This document shows positions 34,240 to 41,287 of a stretch of DNA of 50,047 nucleotides, one piece after another (within the stretch, counting starts at the first letter, position 1; each line of letters opens with the position of its first letter). This DNA comes from Endomicrobiales bacterium (GTDB lineage: Bacteria; Elusimicrobiota; Endomicrobiia; Endomicrobiales; JAFGGC01). The notes under the pieces were generated by a model. It was not told the DNA's origin. It made no database searches and worked only from the letters and a program-made list of their open reading frames with translations. A program made the translations under genes and the position numbers. Where the stretch lies: NCBI GenBank assembly GCA_016930715.1, contig JAFGGC010000033.1:1-50047 (forward strand), read 5' to 3'.

Positions 34240-34547
34240 TTTATGCCTGTCCTGAGGGCTTTTTGCCTGGCCCACCCGGGACCGCCTGCACCACGGGCAT
34301 CGCACGCCTTTTTAGCGCGTTAAACTCGCTTAAAACCGTGCCGCCGGATGTTTTTCACCCGTACGAACCCACTTTTACGGGCGCCGTCACCGGCCGTCCC
34401 TTGTGCAAGGCCCGAATGAATCCGGGCGTGTAAGTTCAGCCCTTCAATTCAAAGCGCGTTTGAATTACTAACATGCAACAATGGTGTTCTCGTCGTTCTT
34501 TTTGTTCACATAAACAACCTTTCTTGTTATAAAAACTTATCTTTAAC
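34240..34547 (-). other. Structured GC-rich leader of the fibronectin protein gene
   Basis: No gene is supported in these 308 bases. They contain several hairpins: AATTCAAA/TTTGAATT (34446-34466), CCCGTA/TACGGG (34358-34381) and a GCCCG/CGGGC hairpin around 34410-34427, followed by more GC-rich pairs up to 34260. On the minus strand this is the 5' region of the gene starting at 34239. I could not match it to a known riboswitch, tmRNA, RNase P or signal-recognition RNA. It may be a structured RNA, decayed repeats, or both. Confidence 0.35.
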
Positions 34548-35207
34548 TTATCCCGCTAACTTAGCCGTGACCCAGAGATAAAAAGTTTTCTCGCTCTCCG
34601 AGCTCACCGCAAGAGGCGTCAGGAGCTTGAGCCAAAGGTCTCTGCTTGAGTCTTTGTTGACCGTATCGGCATACGATTTAGGCAGTATCTTAGTCTCGTC
34701 ACCAACACCACTACCTGAACCGTCATTGTCATAACCGCTGTCTGCCTGCGGGTCAATCGAGAAGTATGCGGCGCTGTATTGAGTATTTGTAAGGGACAAC
34801 GTACTTCCGCCGGCCGCAAAATCCGCTTCCTCGATTGGCTCATCCTCGCCAGTAACAGCTTTCGTGTCCTTGAAAACACCGTAAAGGGTTATCTGGTCAA
34901 GTGATGGTGCCGCACCTATCTGCCATCCCGTTGTGTTCGTGTCTACGCGAAGGTCCCAACTGCAGATGGCGCCCTGCGAATTGTTGTAGAACCTTATTGG
35001 CGCCGCACTGTAGTAAGTCGCCGCCGGCGAAACGTCGCCGAAGTTGTAGTAGGTGGACCCATCAACAAGGGCTACCGACAAGGTGACCGTGCACCTCAAC
35101 ACGATGTACGCCGCGACGGAAGTGTCCGCGTGCGCCGGCTTTGCGAACATTCCGCAAGCCATGACTACTAACGCTGCCAACAACATGCCTAACGTTTTTC
35201 TAAACAT
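34548..35207 (-). CDS. Small secreted protein, paralogous to the 37362-38018 product
   Basis: About 219 residues from the ATG at 35207 (MFRKTLGMLLAALVVMACGM signal peptide) with AAAGGAGG upstream. The mature part is mostly beta strand: AAYIVLRCTVTLSVALVDGS, YYNFGDVSPAATYYSAAPIR, FYNNSQGAICSWDLRV, ending FYLWVTAKLAG. The 37362-38018 product has the same MFRK start, a CxxxVAVDIS-type opening strand, an NTSAQN loop and a terminal beta strand, so both are one family. This layout resembles small fimbrial or spore-coat-U-like subunits. The frame continues upstream to an ATG at 35294 that has its own good AAAAGGAG site; that would add 29 charged residues before the signal peptide. It is followed by the structured leader at 34240-34547. 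Confidence 0.7.
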   Translation of the reverse strand: MFRKTLGMLLAALVVMACGMFAKPAHADTSVAAYIVLRCTVTLSVALVDGSTYYNFGDVSPAATYYSAAPIRFYNNSQGAICSWDLRVDTNTTGWQIGAAPSLDQITLYGVFKDTKAVTGEDEPIEEADFAAGGSTLSLTNTQYSAAYFSIDPQADSGYDNDGSGSGVGDETKILPKSYADTVNKDSSRDLWLKLLTPLAVSSESEKTFYLWVTAKLAG

Positions 35208-35307
35208 GGCACTACCTCCTTTTTTGGATTCGGGAGCATTCTCCCGTGTTTTTGAACCTGACTTCTTCTCCAGCAACCTTCTTAAAACACTCATACAATC
35301 TCCTTTT

Positions 35308-35345
35308 CCGCTTTAAGCGGAATCCGCCATAGAATCAGTGGCGGA
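35308..35345. repeat. Double palindrome between genes
   Basis: Two hairpins side by side: CCGCTT/AAGCGG (35308-35320) and TCCGCCA/TGGCGGA (35323-35329 with 35339-35345). The second ends one base before the stop codon of the 35346-36260 gene. The arrangement is like that at 31158-31192, and both may belong to one family of small palindromic elements in this genome. No T-run follows, so a terminator is unlikely. Confidence 0.55.
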
Positions 35346-36260
35346 CTAGTTAATGTAGACCCTGATGAACTTGTTGATCTCAAGGGTCTTCGAACGGATC
35401 TCGACTCTCACTGAAAAGAAAATTTTCTTCACCTCCTCCTCTTTTAAATTCGCTTCCATTTCCACATTCTCTATCTGGTCGGGTTTAAGTAATAATCTTT
35501 TTTTACTTATTTTAAAATCCTCGACTTTCCCCTTTTCGTAGCCTCTCGGCACGGATATCCCCGACACGGACGGCTCGACCGCTTCGATATTCACCGTAAC
35601 TTTTTCTCTTGAAGAATTTATGATTTTAAGCGGCACGAATTCGGTTACCACTGCTTTTCTCGCACCGGTCGAAGTCGCTACGATGAATCGTTCGGGATTC
35701 AACATTACTCCCTGAGCCGCTAGCGCCGCTTTCTTGCGCATTTCCCTCAACTCTTCTGCAGTAGGCGGTTTCTGAGCTACAGTGAAAAGTATCCGCGCTT
35801 TCAGCGCTAAACCCACCATAAGGCCGCTTTTGACGCCTCTGTCGGCTTTCGCCTGTACCAGAAGATAAACCTGGTACTGCTTCCCGAGGTATTTCTCGTC
35901 TTTCGGTATGGTGAGCGTGACATCAATGTTCGCACTCTCATCCGGCATGAGGGAAACCTCCTGTTTGCCCAGAGTTATCCAAGAGGGGTCCGGTATCGGT
36001 TCGTAACCGGGCCTGAGTTCCGAGTGCATAGGCAGAACGGGTGCTATTGTCACGTTCACAGGCACGTCACCTCCATACGAGACCCACATGGGAAGATTTG
36101 CGACCTCGCTCAGGTTGTAAGAAGCACCTATACCTAAGTTCTCGACAATAACGCTTGCGTAGTTGGTGGACAAAGTCGTCGCACGCAACGGCAACACTAA
36201 AATCATAAGCGTTAAAAACACCAGCGATGCTTTGTTTAAAACTCTGCTTGAAACCATCAT
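35346..36260 (-). CDS. Secreted chaperone- or DUF916-like protein
   Basis: 304 residues. Signal peptide (VFLTLMILVLPLRA), then an Ig-like region: ASVIVENLGIGASYNLSEVA, SLMPDESANIDVTLTIPKDE, VYLLVQAKADRGVKSGLMVG, and the C-terminal FVPLKIINSSREKVTVNIEA. This pattern resembles the Ig-like parts of DUF916/WxL-type and pilus-chaperone-like surface proteins. The ribosome site GGAGAG precedes two consecutive ATG codons (36260 and 36257). It lies between two small secreted paralogs and may serve their assembly; this is inferred from order alone. Confidence 0.6.
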   Translation of the reverse strand: MMVSSRVLNKASLVFLTLMILVLPLRATTLSTNYASVIVENLGIGASYNLSEVANLPMWVSYGGDVPVNVTIAPVLPMHSELRPGYEPIPDPSWITLGKQEVSLMPDESANIDVTLTIPKDEKYLGKQYQVYLLVQAKADRGVKSGLMVGLALKARILFTVAQKPPTAEELREMRKKAALAAQGVMLNPERFIVATSTGARKAVVTEFVPLKIINSSREKVTVNIEAVEPSVSGISVPRGYEKGKVEDFKISKKRLLLKPDQIENVEMEANLKEEEVKKIFFSVRVEIRSKTLEINKFIRVYIN

Positions 36261-36404
36261 TTTTCTCTCCTTTTTTCCGCCCTAACTCAGGGCCATTATA
36301 TTTTGACTTCCCCCGTTGATATCTTGAGCGGAAGCGAGCTGTTCTCCCCGCAGAGAATAGGCTCCGTCTTCCGCCCTTAAATTAGCTGACCGGCCTCCCG
36401 CAGA

Positions 36405-36469
36405 CCCCGTTAGAAGTAAGCCGCCAACAAGCGGCTGCCTCGCCTGTGAGGCGGGGACTTCTAACGGGG
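36405..36469. mobile_element. 65-bp palindromic MITE-like insertion
   Basis: Perfect 13-base terminal inverted repeats, CCCCGTTAGAAGT (36405-36417) and ACTTCTAACGGGG (36457-36469), enclose two inner hairpins (AGCCGC/GCGGCT and a GC-rich one). It is flanked on both sides by CAGA (36401-36404 and 36470-36473), a four-base target duplication. Removing the element and one CAGA restores the CCCGCAGAGGTTTCGGC of the other array copies. It encodes nothing, so it would be moved by a transposase elsewhere. Confidence 0.7.
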
Positions 36470-36868
36470 CAGAGGTTTCGGCTTCCGTGCCGGCCGCAAA
36501 AAATGGGGCAAAAGAGAGCTTTTCTCCCCGCAGAGAATAGGCTTCATCTCTTGCCCCTTCAAAATAGACGGGCCAGCCGTAGTCTTTCCTCCCCGCAGAG
36601 GTTTCGACTCCTGTGCTGGCCCAATAAACAGAGGGCTGGATGGAGCTTGTCCTCCCCGCAGAGGTTCGGCTTCCAAGCCAGCCCGAAATAAGTGGGACCA
36701 GACCGTCGCTTGTCCTCCCCGCAGAGGTTTCGGCTTCAGTGCTGGTCCCGAAAAATGTAGGCCGGCAGGAGCTTGTCCTCCCCGCAGAGGTTTCGGCTTC
36801 CGTGCCGGCCCAAAAAATGAAACTGTTGTTAAAACCCAACAATCTCTGATTACGGTGATTATAAAAAA

Positions 36869-36930
36869 GATTACACAGATTAAGGCGGGACGATTTAATC
36901 GCTGTAATCGTCTTAGTAATCTGTGTAATC
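36869..36930. repeat. 14-bp inverted repeat with inner hairpin, then a second hairpin
   Basis: GATTACACAGATTA (36869-36882) and TAATCTGTGTAATC (36917-36930) are perfect inverted repeats enclosing CGATTTAATCG-type pairs. A second hairpin, GGCTGTTGAA/TTCAACGGCC (36933-36942 with 36949-36958), follows. Both lie in the same gene-free stretch as the hairpin array. Such elements are typical of intergenic repeats and encode nothing. Confidence 0.6.
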
Positions 36931-37043
36931 AAGGCTGTTGAAGACCTTTTCAACGGCCTAAAAATGAAAGGGACGTTCTCAAGTCTTTCTCCCCGCAGAG
37001 AATAGGCCTTGCAAAACGTCCCTGTATTTACAATGTTATTTAT

Positions 37044-37075
37044 AAAACAAAAAACCCCGGTATTCTCTACCGAGG
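37044..37075 (-). terminator. Rho-independent terminator
   Basis: On the minus strand the stem CCTCGGTA/TACCGGGG (eight pairs, loop GAGAA) is followed by T6-G-T4. It lies about 290 bases after the stop of the 37362-38018 gene and should end that transcript. The hairpin copy at 36969-37023 lies just beyond it. Confidence 0.8.
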
Positions 37076-37361
37076 CCGCTTTAATAAACGAATATATCGA
37101 ACCCAAAAGGTTTTTTTCTTCGGGTCTGTTTTCAACAGATTTGCGGGCGACTTTCAGACTTTCTTTTGACGCCCCACAAACCTCGATGATGCCGGCGAAA
37201 ACCGGCGCATCTTTACGGGCGTTCACAGAAGCCTACCTCTGCGGGGAGATATTTTTCTGTCTCTTTTTACTTTTCCACCCACCCCCGCCCTTTTCTTAGG
37301 AGGCGCTCCAAGCTTCCTAAAGGACGAGGTAAGGTCGAACAGTAGAAATCGTCAAAAGAGC

Positions 37362-38018
37362 TTATTGTGCCGTCACAACCACCTGAATAACCTGCGTGTT
37401 GGCACCTGCGGAATCAATGGCCGCCGGTGTCTTTAAGCAGATATATAACTGCGCAGGGTCATCGCCCCTGGAATGCGCGCCTACGTTAGGTTCCGTTGTA
37501 GGATTATTGTCATACGCACCGGAGGATTCTGGATTGAAAATCGTTGCATTCCAGTACTGAACACTGCCAGTTACAAGATCCGTGTCCCCTGCAAATTCGC
37601 CGCTGTCTGCTGGAAAAGAATCCCTGAAAATTGCCGCAAGGGAGCAGGTATTCTCACCGCAAGCCCATGATGCCGTGTTTAATGTCCACGTAGATACCGG
37701 GAAACCATACATGGCGGCATTCAAACCATAATTCTGAATAGCCGCGGTGTTCTGGGCTGACGTGTTCCAGATGTACAACGTCGTGTTCGCCACAAGTGTC
37801 GCCGAGGTAGCCACAAGGCCATATTCCACAGCAGGATAGTTACCGGTGGAATGCCCTTGGGCTGGTCCCGTACTGATATCGACCGCGACTACACGGTTGC
37901 ACTGAATCGTGATGTAAAAATTATGTGGGTTGGTTGAATCTGCCATTGCGGGCACCACAAAACCCACAAGACACGTGACTCCCAGCGCTATTAGCGCCAC
38001 AAAAGATTTACGAAACAT
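37362..38018 (-). CDS. Small secreted beta-rich protein
   Basis: About 218 residues from the ATG at 38018 (MFRKSFVALIALGVTCLVGF signal peptide). AAAAGGAGG lies eight bases upstream; a GTG at 38027 is in frame. The mature protein is beta-rich with four cysteines (FYITIQCNRVVAVDIST, SWACGENTCSLAAIF, QLYICLKT) and many Asn/Thr residues. It shares its start, strand order and terminal VVVTAQ strand with the 34548-35207 product. The strong promoter and strong ribosome site suggest high expression, as for a structural subunit of a fibre or surface layer. No sortase or pilin-peptidase motif is seen. Confidence 0.75.
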   Translation of the reverse strand: MFRKSFVALIALGVTCLVGFVVPAMADSTNPHNFYITIQCNRVVAVDISTGPAQGHSTGNYPAVEYGLVATSATLVANTTLYIWNTSAQNTAAIQNYGLNAAMYGFPVSTWTLNTASWACGENTCSLAAIFRDSFPADSGEFAGDTDLVTGSVQYWNATIFNPESSGAYDNNPTTEPNVGAHSRGDDPAQLYICLKTPAAIDSAGANTQVIQVVVTAQ

Positions 38019-38042
38019 GGGGAGCACCTCCTTTTAAGATTT

Positions 38043-38063
38043 CCCCTCTGTAAGGGGTTTTTT
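38043..38063 (+). terminator. Terminator-like hairpin in the leader of the small secreted protein gene
   Basis: On the plus strand CCCCT/AGGGG with loop CTGTA is followed by T6. No plus-strand gene is visible, so it could stop antisense transcription. In the minus-strand leader it is a hairpin about 25 bases before the ATG and could affect ribosome access or RNA stability. Confidence 0.35.
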
Positions 38064-38114
38064 GCTTTCATTCAAGAAGCTAAATCAAGCTGTTTACTTC
38101 TTGTTCTCACTAAT

Positions 38115-38143
38115 ACTATAACACTTGTCCATTGGTTTGTCAA
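38115..38143 (-). promoter_or_regulatory. Strong sigma-70-type promoter
   Basis: On the minus strand TTGACA (38143-38138) and TATAGT (38120-38115) are 17 bases apart. This predicts a start near 38108 and a leader of about 90 bases before the ATG at 38018. The leader includes the hairpin at 38043-38057. The 237-base gap 38019-38255 holds nothing else I can identify. Confidence 0.85.
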
Positions 38144-38255
38144 GGGCTTTTTAAGGCTTTGTTTTGGATTATTTTACCTGTTTTTTGGATGGTTTAAGCA
38201 TTTTGAAAAAGCACCTTATTTCACTATATTATATACGAGATACTAGTTACCGCAA

Positions 38256-39239
38256 TTAGCGAAAATTCATTGAAAAGCTTATCCGGTGGGTGTTGCCGAG
38301 CTCACCGTAAGGGGTGAAGGCGTAGTCCGTTCGGGTTCCGAAAAGCTTAAAACCCACACCGGCTCCTGCCCCGGCGAGGCGGTCCGTTGAGGTAGGCGCT
38401 ATATCGCTCTTTAACGCGAATAGGTATCCTGCTCTCAATGTCAGCATCGGCATAAGCATATATTCCGTGCCAACGCATATTTCGCTTTTATTCTCGTTTA
38501 TCGCGCGTTTCAGGTCAACCGCAAATATCAGACCACCTATTGTGTATCCGGCGCCAACCGTCGCCGTAAGCGGCAAGTCATAGCCCTCCGAAATGAATTT
38601 CATCTTCGGCCCAAGGTTCTGTATCGATAAGCCAAGGTTAACCGGGCTTGTCCCAAGTTGCTTCATCAGCCCCATGTCAAACGCCACACCTGTGGCGGTT
38701 TCGCTCTCTATCCTCTGGCTGATGAACTTTACCCCAATCCCTGATGACCAGCCCTTTCCAAGGCGGTTGGCATACGACACGTTTATCATCCGGTCCTCTG
38801 CCGTGAAATCCTGCGTTCTTGCGCCGGTGTCATCCCGCCCCTCGAGCGTGCCTTCGCTTAAATACACTACGCCAAAACCTAAAACACCGGCGCCGAATAC
38901 ACCCAATCCCGCGCCGTCCCCAATGCGGGAAAAGTCGCCTTTGTCGAACGTTCCCGCATTGTCAGCATCAAAAGTCAAGGGCACCGTGACGGCGAAGAAC
39001 TCGTGGTTCATCCCCTCTATCCACTCCGTGTGCTGGGCCGCTATCGCGGACTGGTTCATCAATGCAAGGCCCGAAGGATTGTAATTTATCGAATACGCCC
39101 CGTCGGCAATTGCAGAATAGGCGTTCCCAAGCCCGGCCGCTCTCGCGGATGTCCCGATTTTCAGGAAAGAAGCTCCCGTCGCCGCGAATGCAACCGACGC
39201 GCTCAACAACATGGTGATGATTATGACCGCTCTTTTCAT
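38256..39239 (-). CDS. PorV/UPF0164-family outer-membrane protein
   Basis: 327 residues. Signal peptide (RAVIIITMLLSASVAFA), then the family opening ASFLKIGTSARAAGLGNAYS, AIADGAYSINYNPSGLALMN, and alternating beta strands to the terminal HRISFSMNFR with a C-terminal aromatic, as in outer-membrane barrels. Length is normal for PorV/PorQ. It has no TPR or coiled-coil tail, unlike the two other copies in this window. It follows the giant NlpC-like protein gene once the intron is removed, so the pair probably formed one unit before insertion. In Bacteroidota such proteins bind type IX substrates; here they accompany FlgD-Ig proteins. Confidence 0.85.
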   Translation of the reverse strand: MKRAVIIITMLLSASVAFAATGASFLKIGTSARAAGLGNAYSAIADGAYSINYNPSGLALMNQSAIAAQHTEWIEGMNHEFFAVTVPLTFDADNAGTFDKGDFSRIGDGAGLGVFGAGVLGFGVVYLSEGTLEGRDDTGARTQDFTAEDRMINVSYANRLGKGWSSGIGVKFISQRIESETATGVAFDMGLMKQLGTSPVNLGLSIQNLGPKMKFISEGYDLPLTATVGAGYTIGGLIFAVDLKRAINENKSEICVGTEYMLMPMLTLRAGYLFALKSDIAPTSTDRLAGAGAGVGFKLFGTRTDYAFTPYGELGNTHRISFSMNFR

Positions 39240-39257
39240 ATTTTCCTGCTTTTTGCC

Positions 39258-39305
39258 CCCTCACCACTTTCCTCTCCCTCGAGTGGAGAGGATGAAAGGT
39301 GAGGG
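39258..39305. repeat. 48-bp nested inverted repeat
   Basis: CCCTCACC (39258-39265) pairs with GGTGAGGG (39298-39305), and the inner CCTCTCC (39271-39277) pairs with GGAGAGG (39285-39291). It lies between the intron and the PorV-like gene, 18 bases upstream of that gene's start codon. Elements of this shape are common intergenic palindromes; it has no T-run in the transcribed sense. Confidence 0.65.
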
Positions 39306-39364
39306 TGAAATGTTGACAATTTTTTGACCCTGACTTTTACCCTTTACCTTTTACCCAGTACCCT

Positions 39365-41287
39365 GTAGAGTAAGTTATTGACGCCTTATTAGGTTTTCAA
39401 CAACTCCTCATCAAACCGTGCTTGTGGTTTTCCCACACACGGCTTTCCGATAGCGTTTCACCTAAAGCCCTTCGACAGAATCCAACTTTGCGGTTTTTGG
39501 ATATTATAGTCATAAAACAGACCCAAATCTCCGTATAAGAAACCGGACGGTATCTCTTTCCAACCGTATCCTTGTTTCCCTTGTCTCTTACGTATAAACC
39601 GCATGATTTTCTTCACTGCGTAATGCCGTATCTTGTTGAATGATTTCCCGGAATTTCCTACTCGGAAGTAATTTACCCACCCGCGCAATACGGGATTTAT
39701 TTCCCGGACTATCTCGCCAACCTTTACAGGTCGTGCTTTCGTTATATGCCTTATCTTGGACTTAATATTCATCTCTGCCCTGTGCGACGGCCTCATCAAA
39801 GGAAATTTCTTCGTCCTATCCCTGTTCCACGTTTGCCTGAAATTGAACCCGAGAAAGTCAAAGTTCCCTCTGTCCGCAGATAGTGTCCTCGTCTTTTCAA
39901 AATTAAGGCTTAATCCTAACTCTTGCAGTTTCTCTTTCAGCGCAAGTATCGGCTTATTTAAACCCTTATTCGTGAATATTACAAGGTCGTCTGCGTATCT
40001 GACTATGTGAGCATTCATGCCGTCACGATTACCGTATCCTTCTTCTTCCCAGTATTTATCCAGTTCATTAAGATAAATATTCGCCAATAACGGCGATATA
40101 ACTCCGCCCTGCGGCGTCCCTGTGGTATTCTTCCGTATACTGCCTTCTTCCATTATCCCGCTTTCAAGCCATTGCTTGATAAGCTTTAGAATGTTTTTGT
40201 CAACAATCCTTCCGCTTACCATTTCCATAAGCTTTCTGTGGTTTAATGTACCGAAGAAGTCATTTATATCGGCGTCCACCACATTGACTAATCCCCAGTT
40301 AAGATATTTCTTCACTTCCCCTACTGCCTGATGTGCATTCCTCTTGGGTCTGAACCCGTAGGAGCATTCTGCAAATCCCGCCTCAAAGATGGGCTCTACT
40401 ACTATCTTTACCGCCATCTGTATCACCCTGTCCTTTACCGTCGGAATCCCTAACGGCCTCAACTTGCCGTTTCTCTTGGGTATCCACACCCGTTTCACTG
40501 CTTCCGCTTTGTAAGTCTTGGCTCGAAGTTCCCCTTGTATTTCCGAAAGAAACTCGGTTTCCCTGCCTTTAAGTTCCTCTATCGCTTCCCCGTCAATACC
40601 GGACGCTCCTTTGTTCGCCTTGACCCTCTTCCATGCTTCATCCAATACATCCCTACGGCATATCTTGTCATACAGTGAATAGAATCTAAAGTCTCCTTCC
40701 ATCTTACTCTTTAGGTAAAGTTTCCTTTGCAGTTCCCGAACGTTTCCCGAAGTTGTTAGATTTTTCATCAATCTTCTGTCCTTCACCGCAACCTAAACTA
40801 CGCTAAAGTCGAGCCCCTTCGCTCCCTCAAGGTTGTTCGTCCTTGCTATCTTCACTACTATGGGCTCGTCCGACTCCCTCTTGACTCATCTGCCCTTTCG
40901 GTTTCGCCTTATGGACAAACGACTTTCTTCATCTATCCTTGAAGGTCAAGTAGGGTCTCCCGTGTTCCCACCGATTTCCTTCCCAACGTGTCGCTCCTGA
41001 TACCCCGAAGAAGCTGTCAGACGCTTACCCTTACCCTTGTCTGATAGTTCTGGCTTCCTTCTTAAAATAAAGAGTCGCCCTTCTCATCCTTTGCATTTAC
41101 GGGGCTACGTTTGGTTTCACTTTCGTTACGACCCGTCAGTTCGCATCAGTCGCCCTCGGCAACCTTTGTCAGACAGCTTGGCAGTTTCGGATTTCTCCTT
41201 GCTGCCTGCCTCATGCTTCGTGGCTGTAAGGTTTTGCCACTACCCGAACTTTCATCGAGTTAGAAATCAATGAGCTTTTCACGGCAC
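39365..41287 (-). mobile_element. Group II intron (RNA plus reverse transcriptase)
   Basis: On the minus strand the intron starts near GTGCC at 41287, and domains I-III run to about 40790, with elements such as CGGGAGACCC and AACGAAAGTGAAACC. The reverse transcriptase gene lies in domain IV. Domain V is recognisable after its stop (39451 to about 39420) as AGCCGTGTG with GAAA and GCACGGTTT arms, and a domain VI-like hairpin leads to CTCTAC at 39365. The 5' GTGCC departs from the GTGYG consensus, so exact ends may shift by a few bases. It looks intact and lies directly after the stop codon of the giant protein gene. The about 500 bases 40787-41287 are its RNA domains, not genes. Confidence 0.85.
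39458..40768 (-). CDS. ltrA: Group II intron reverse transcriptase/maturase
   Basis: About 436 residues from the ATG at 40768 ([20 protein letters not shown]); a GTG at 40786 is in frame. RT motifs: [11 protein letters not shown] (RT0/1), [20 protein letters not shown] (RT2), [14 protein letters not shown] (RT3), [12 protein letters not shown] (RT3/4), [20 protein letters not shown] (RT4), and the catalytic RYADDLVIF (RT5), then [11 protein letters not shown] and FLGFNFR. The X/thumb (maturase) domain has [20 protein letters not shown]. It stops after domain X, with no HNH endonuclease domain, so new insertions would use replication forks or another primer source. No frameshift is seen. It splices and mobilises the surrounding intron. 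Confidence 0.95.
   Translation of the reverse strand: MKNLTTSGNVRELQRKLYLKSKMEGDFRFYSLYDKICRRDVLDEAWKRVKANKGASGIDGEAIEELKGRETEFLSEIQGELRAKTYKAEAVKRVWIPKRNGKLRPLGIPTVKDRVIQMAVKIVVEPIFEAGFAECSYGFRPKRNAHQAVGEVKKYLNWGLVNVVDADINDFFGTLNHRKLMEMVSGRIVDKNILKLIKQWLESGIMEEGSIRKNTTGTPQGGVISPLLANIYLNELDKYWEEEGYGNRDGMNAHIVRYADDLVIFTNKGLNKPILALKEKLQELGLSLNFEKTRTLSADRGNFDFLGFNFRQTWNRDRTKKFPLMRPSHRAEMNIKSKIRHITKARPVKVGEIVREINPVLRGWVNYFRVGNSGKSFNKIRHYAVKKIMRFIRKRQGKQGYGWKEIPSGFLYGDLGLFYDYNIQKPQSWILSKGFR

Larger units (their letters stand above)
36328..37260. repeat. Array of nine structured hairpin units
   Basis: The core CTCTGCGGGGAG (minus-strand sense) recurs at 36344, 36524, 36589, 36652, 36715, 36778 and 36989, in one inverted copy at 37237, and in a split copy at about 36395-36473. 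Four consecutive copies are 63 bases apart. Each core sits in AAGC-like internal segments enclosed by an outer stem that differs between copies yet pairs with itself: GCGGAAG/CTTCCGC, GGGGCAA/TTGCCCC, GGGCCAGC/GCTGGCCC, GGGCTGG/CCAGCCC, GGGACCAG/CTGGTCCC, GGCCGGCA/TGCCGGCC, AGGGACGTT/AACGTCCCT and ACAGAA/TTCTGT. The inner stem also changes as a pair (CCTC with GAGG, TTCTC with GAGAA). Compensatory changes of this sort show that folding is conserved. It overlaps a spurious 314-codon frame. Confidence 0.75.

Noticed and set aside
34240-34305. N-terminal extension of the fibronectin protein
   Set aside because: The extra 22 residues lie in the hairpin-rich leader, and the ATG at 34239 starts a typical signal peptide.
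36405-36469. Integron attC site
   Set aside because: The ends loosely resemble attC core sites (GTTAGAA/TTCTAAC), but the flanking CAGA duplication, the absence of gene cassettes and the lack of an integrase fit a MITE-like insertion better.
36328-36830. CRISPR array
   Set aside because: The repeats differ in their outer stems, have no constant-length spacers, and no cas gene is near.
36282-37226. A 314-codon minus-strand frame
   Set aside because: It starts with GTG inside one repeat, runs through the hairpin array, the palindromic insertion, the 14-bp inverted repeat and a rho-independent terminator, and its repeated ETSAGRTS-type peptide is just the translated repeat. The array has the same core in the opposite orientation outside the frame.
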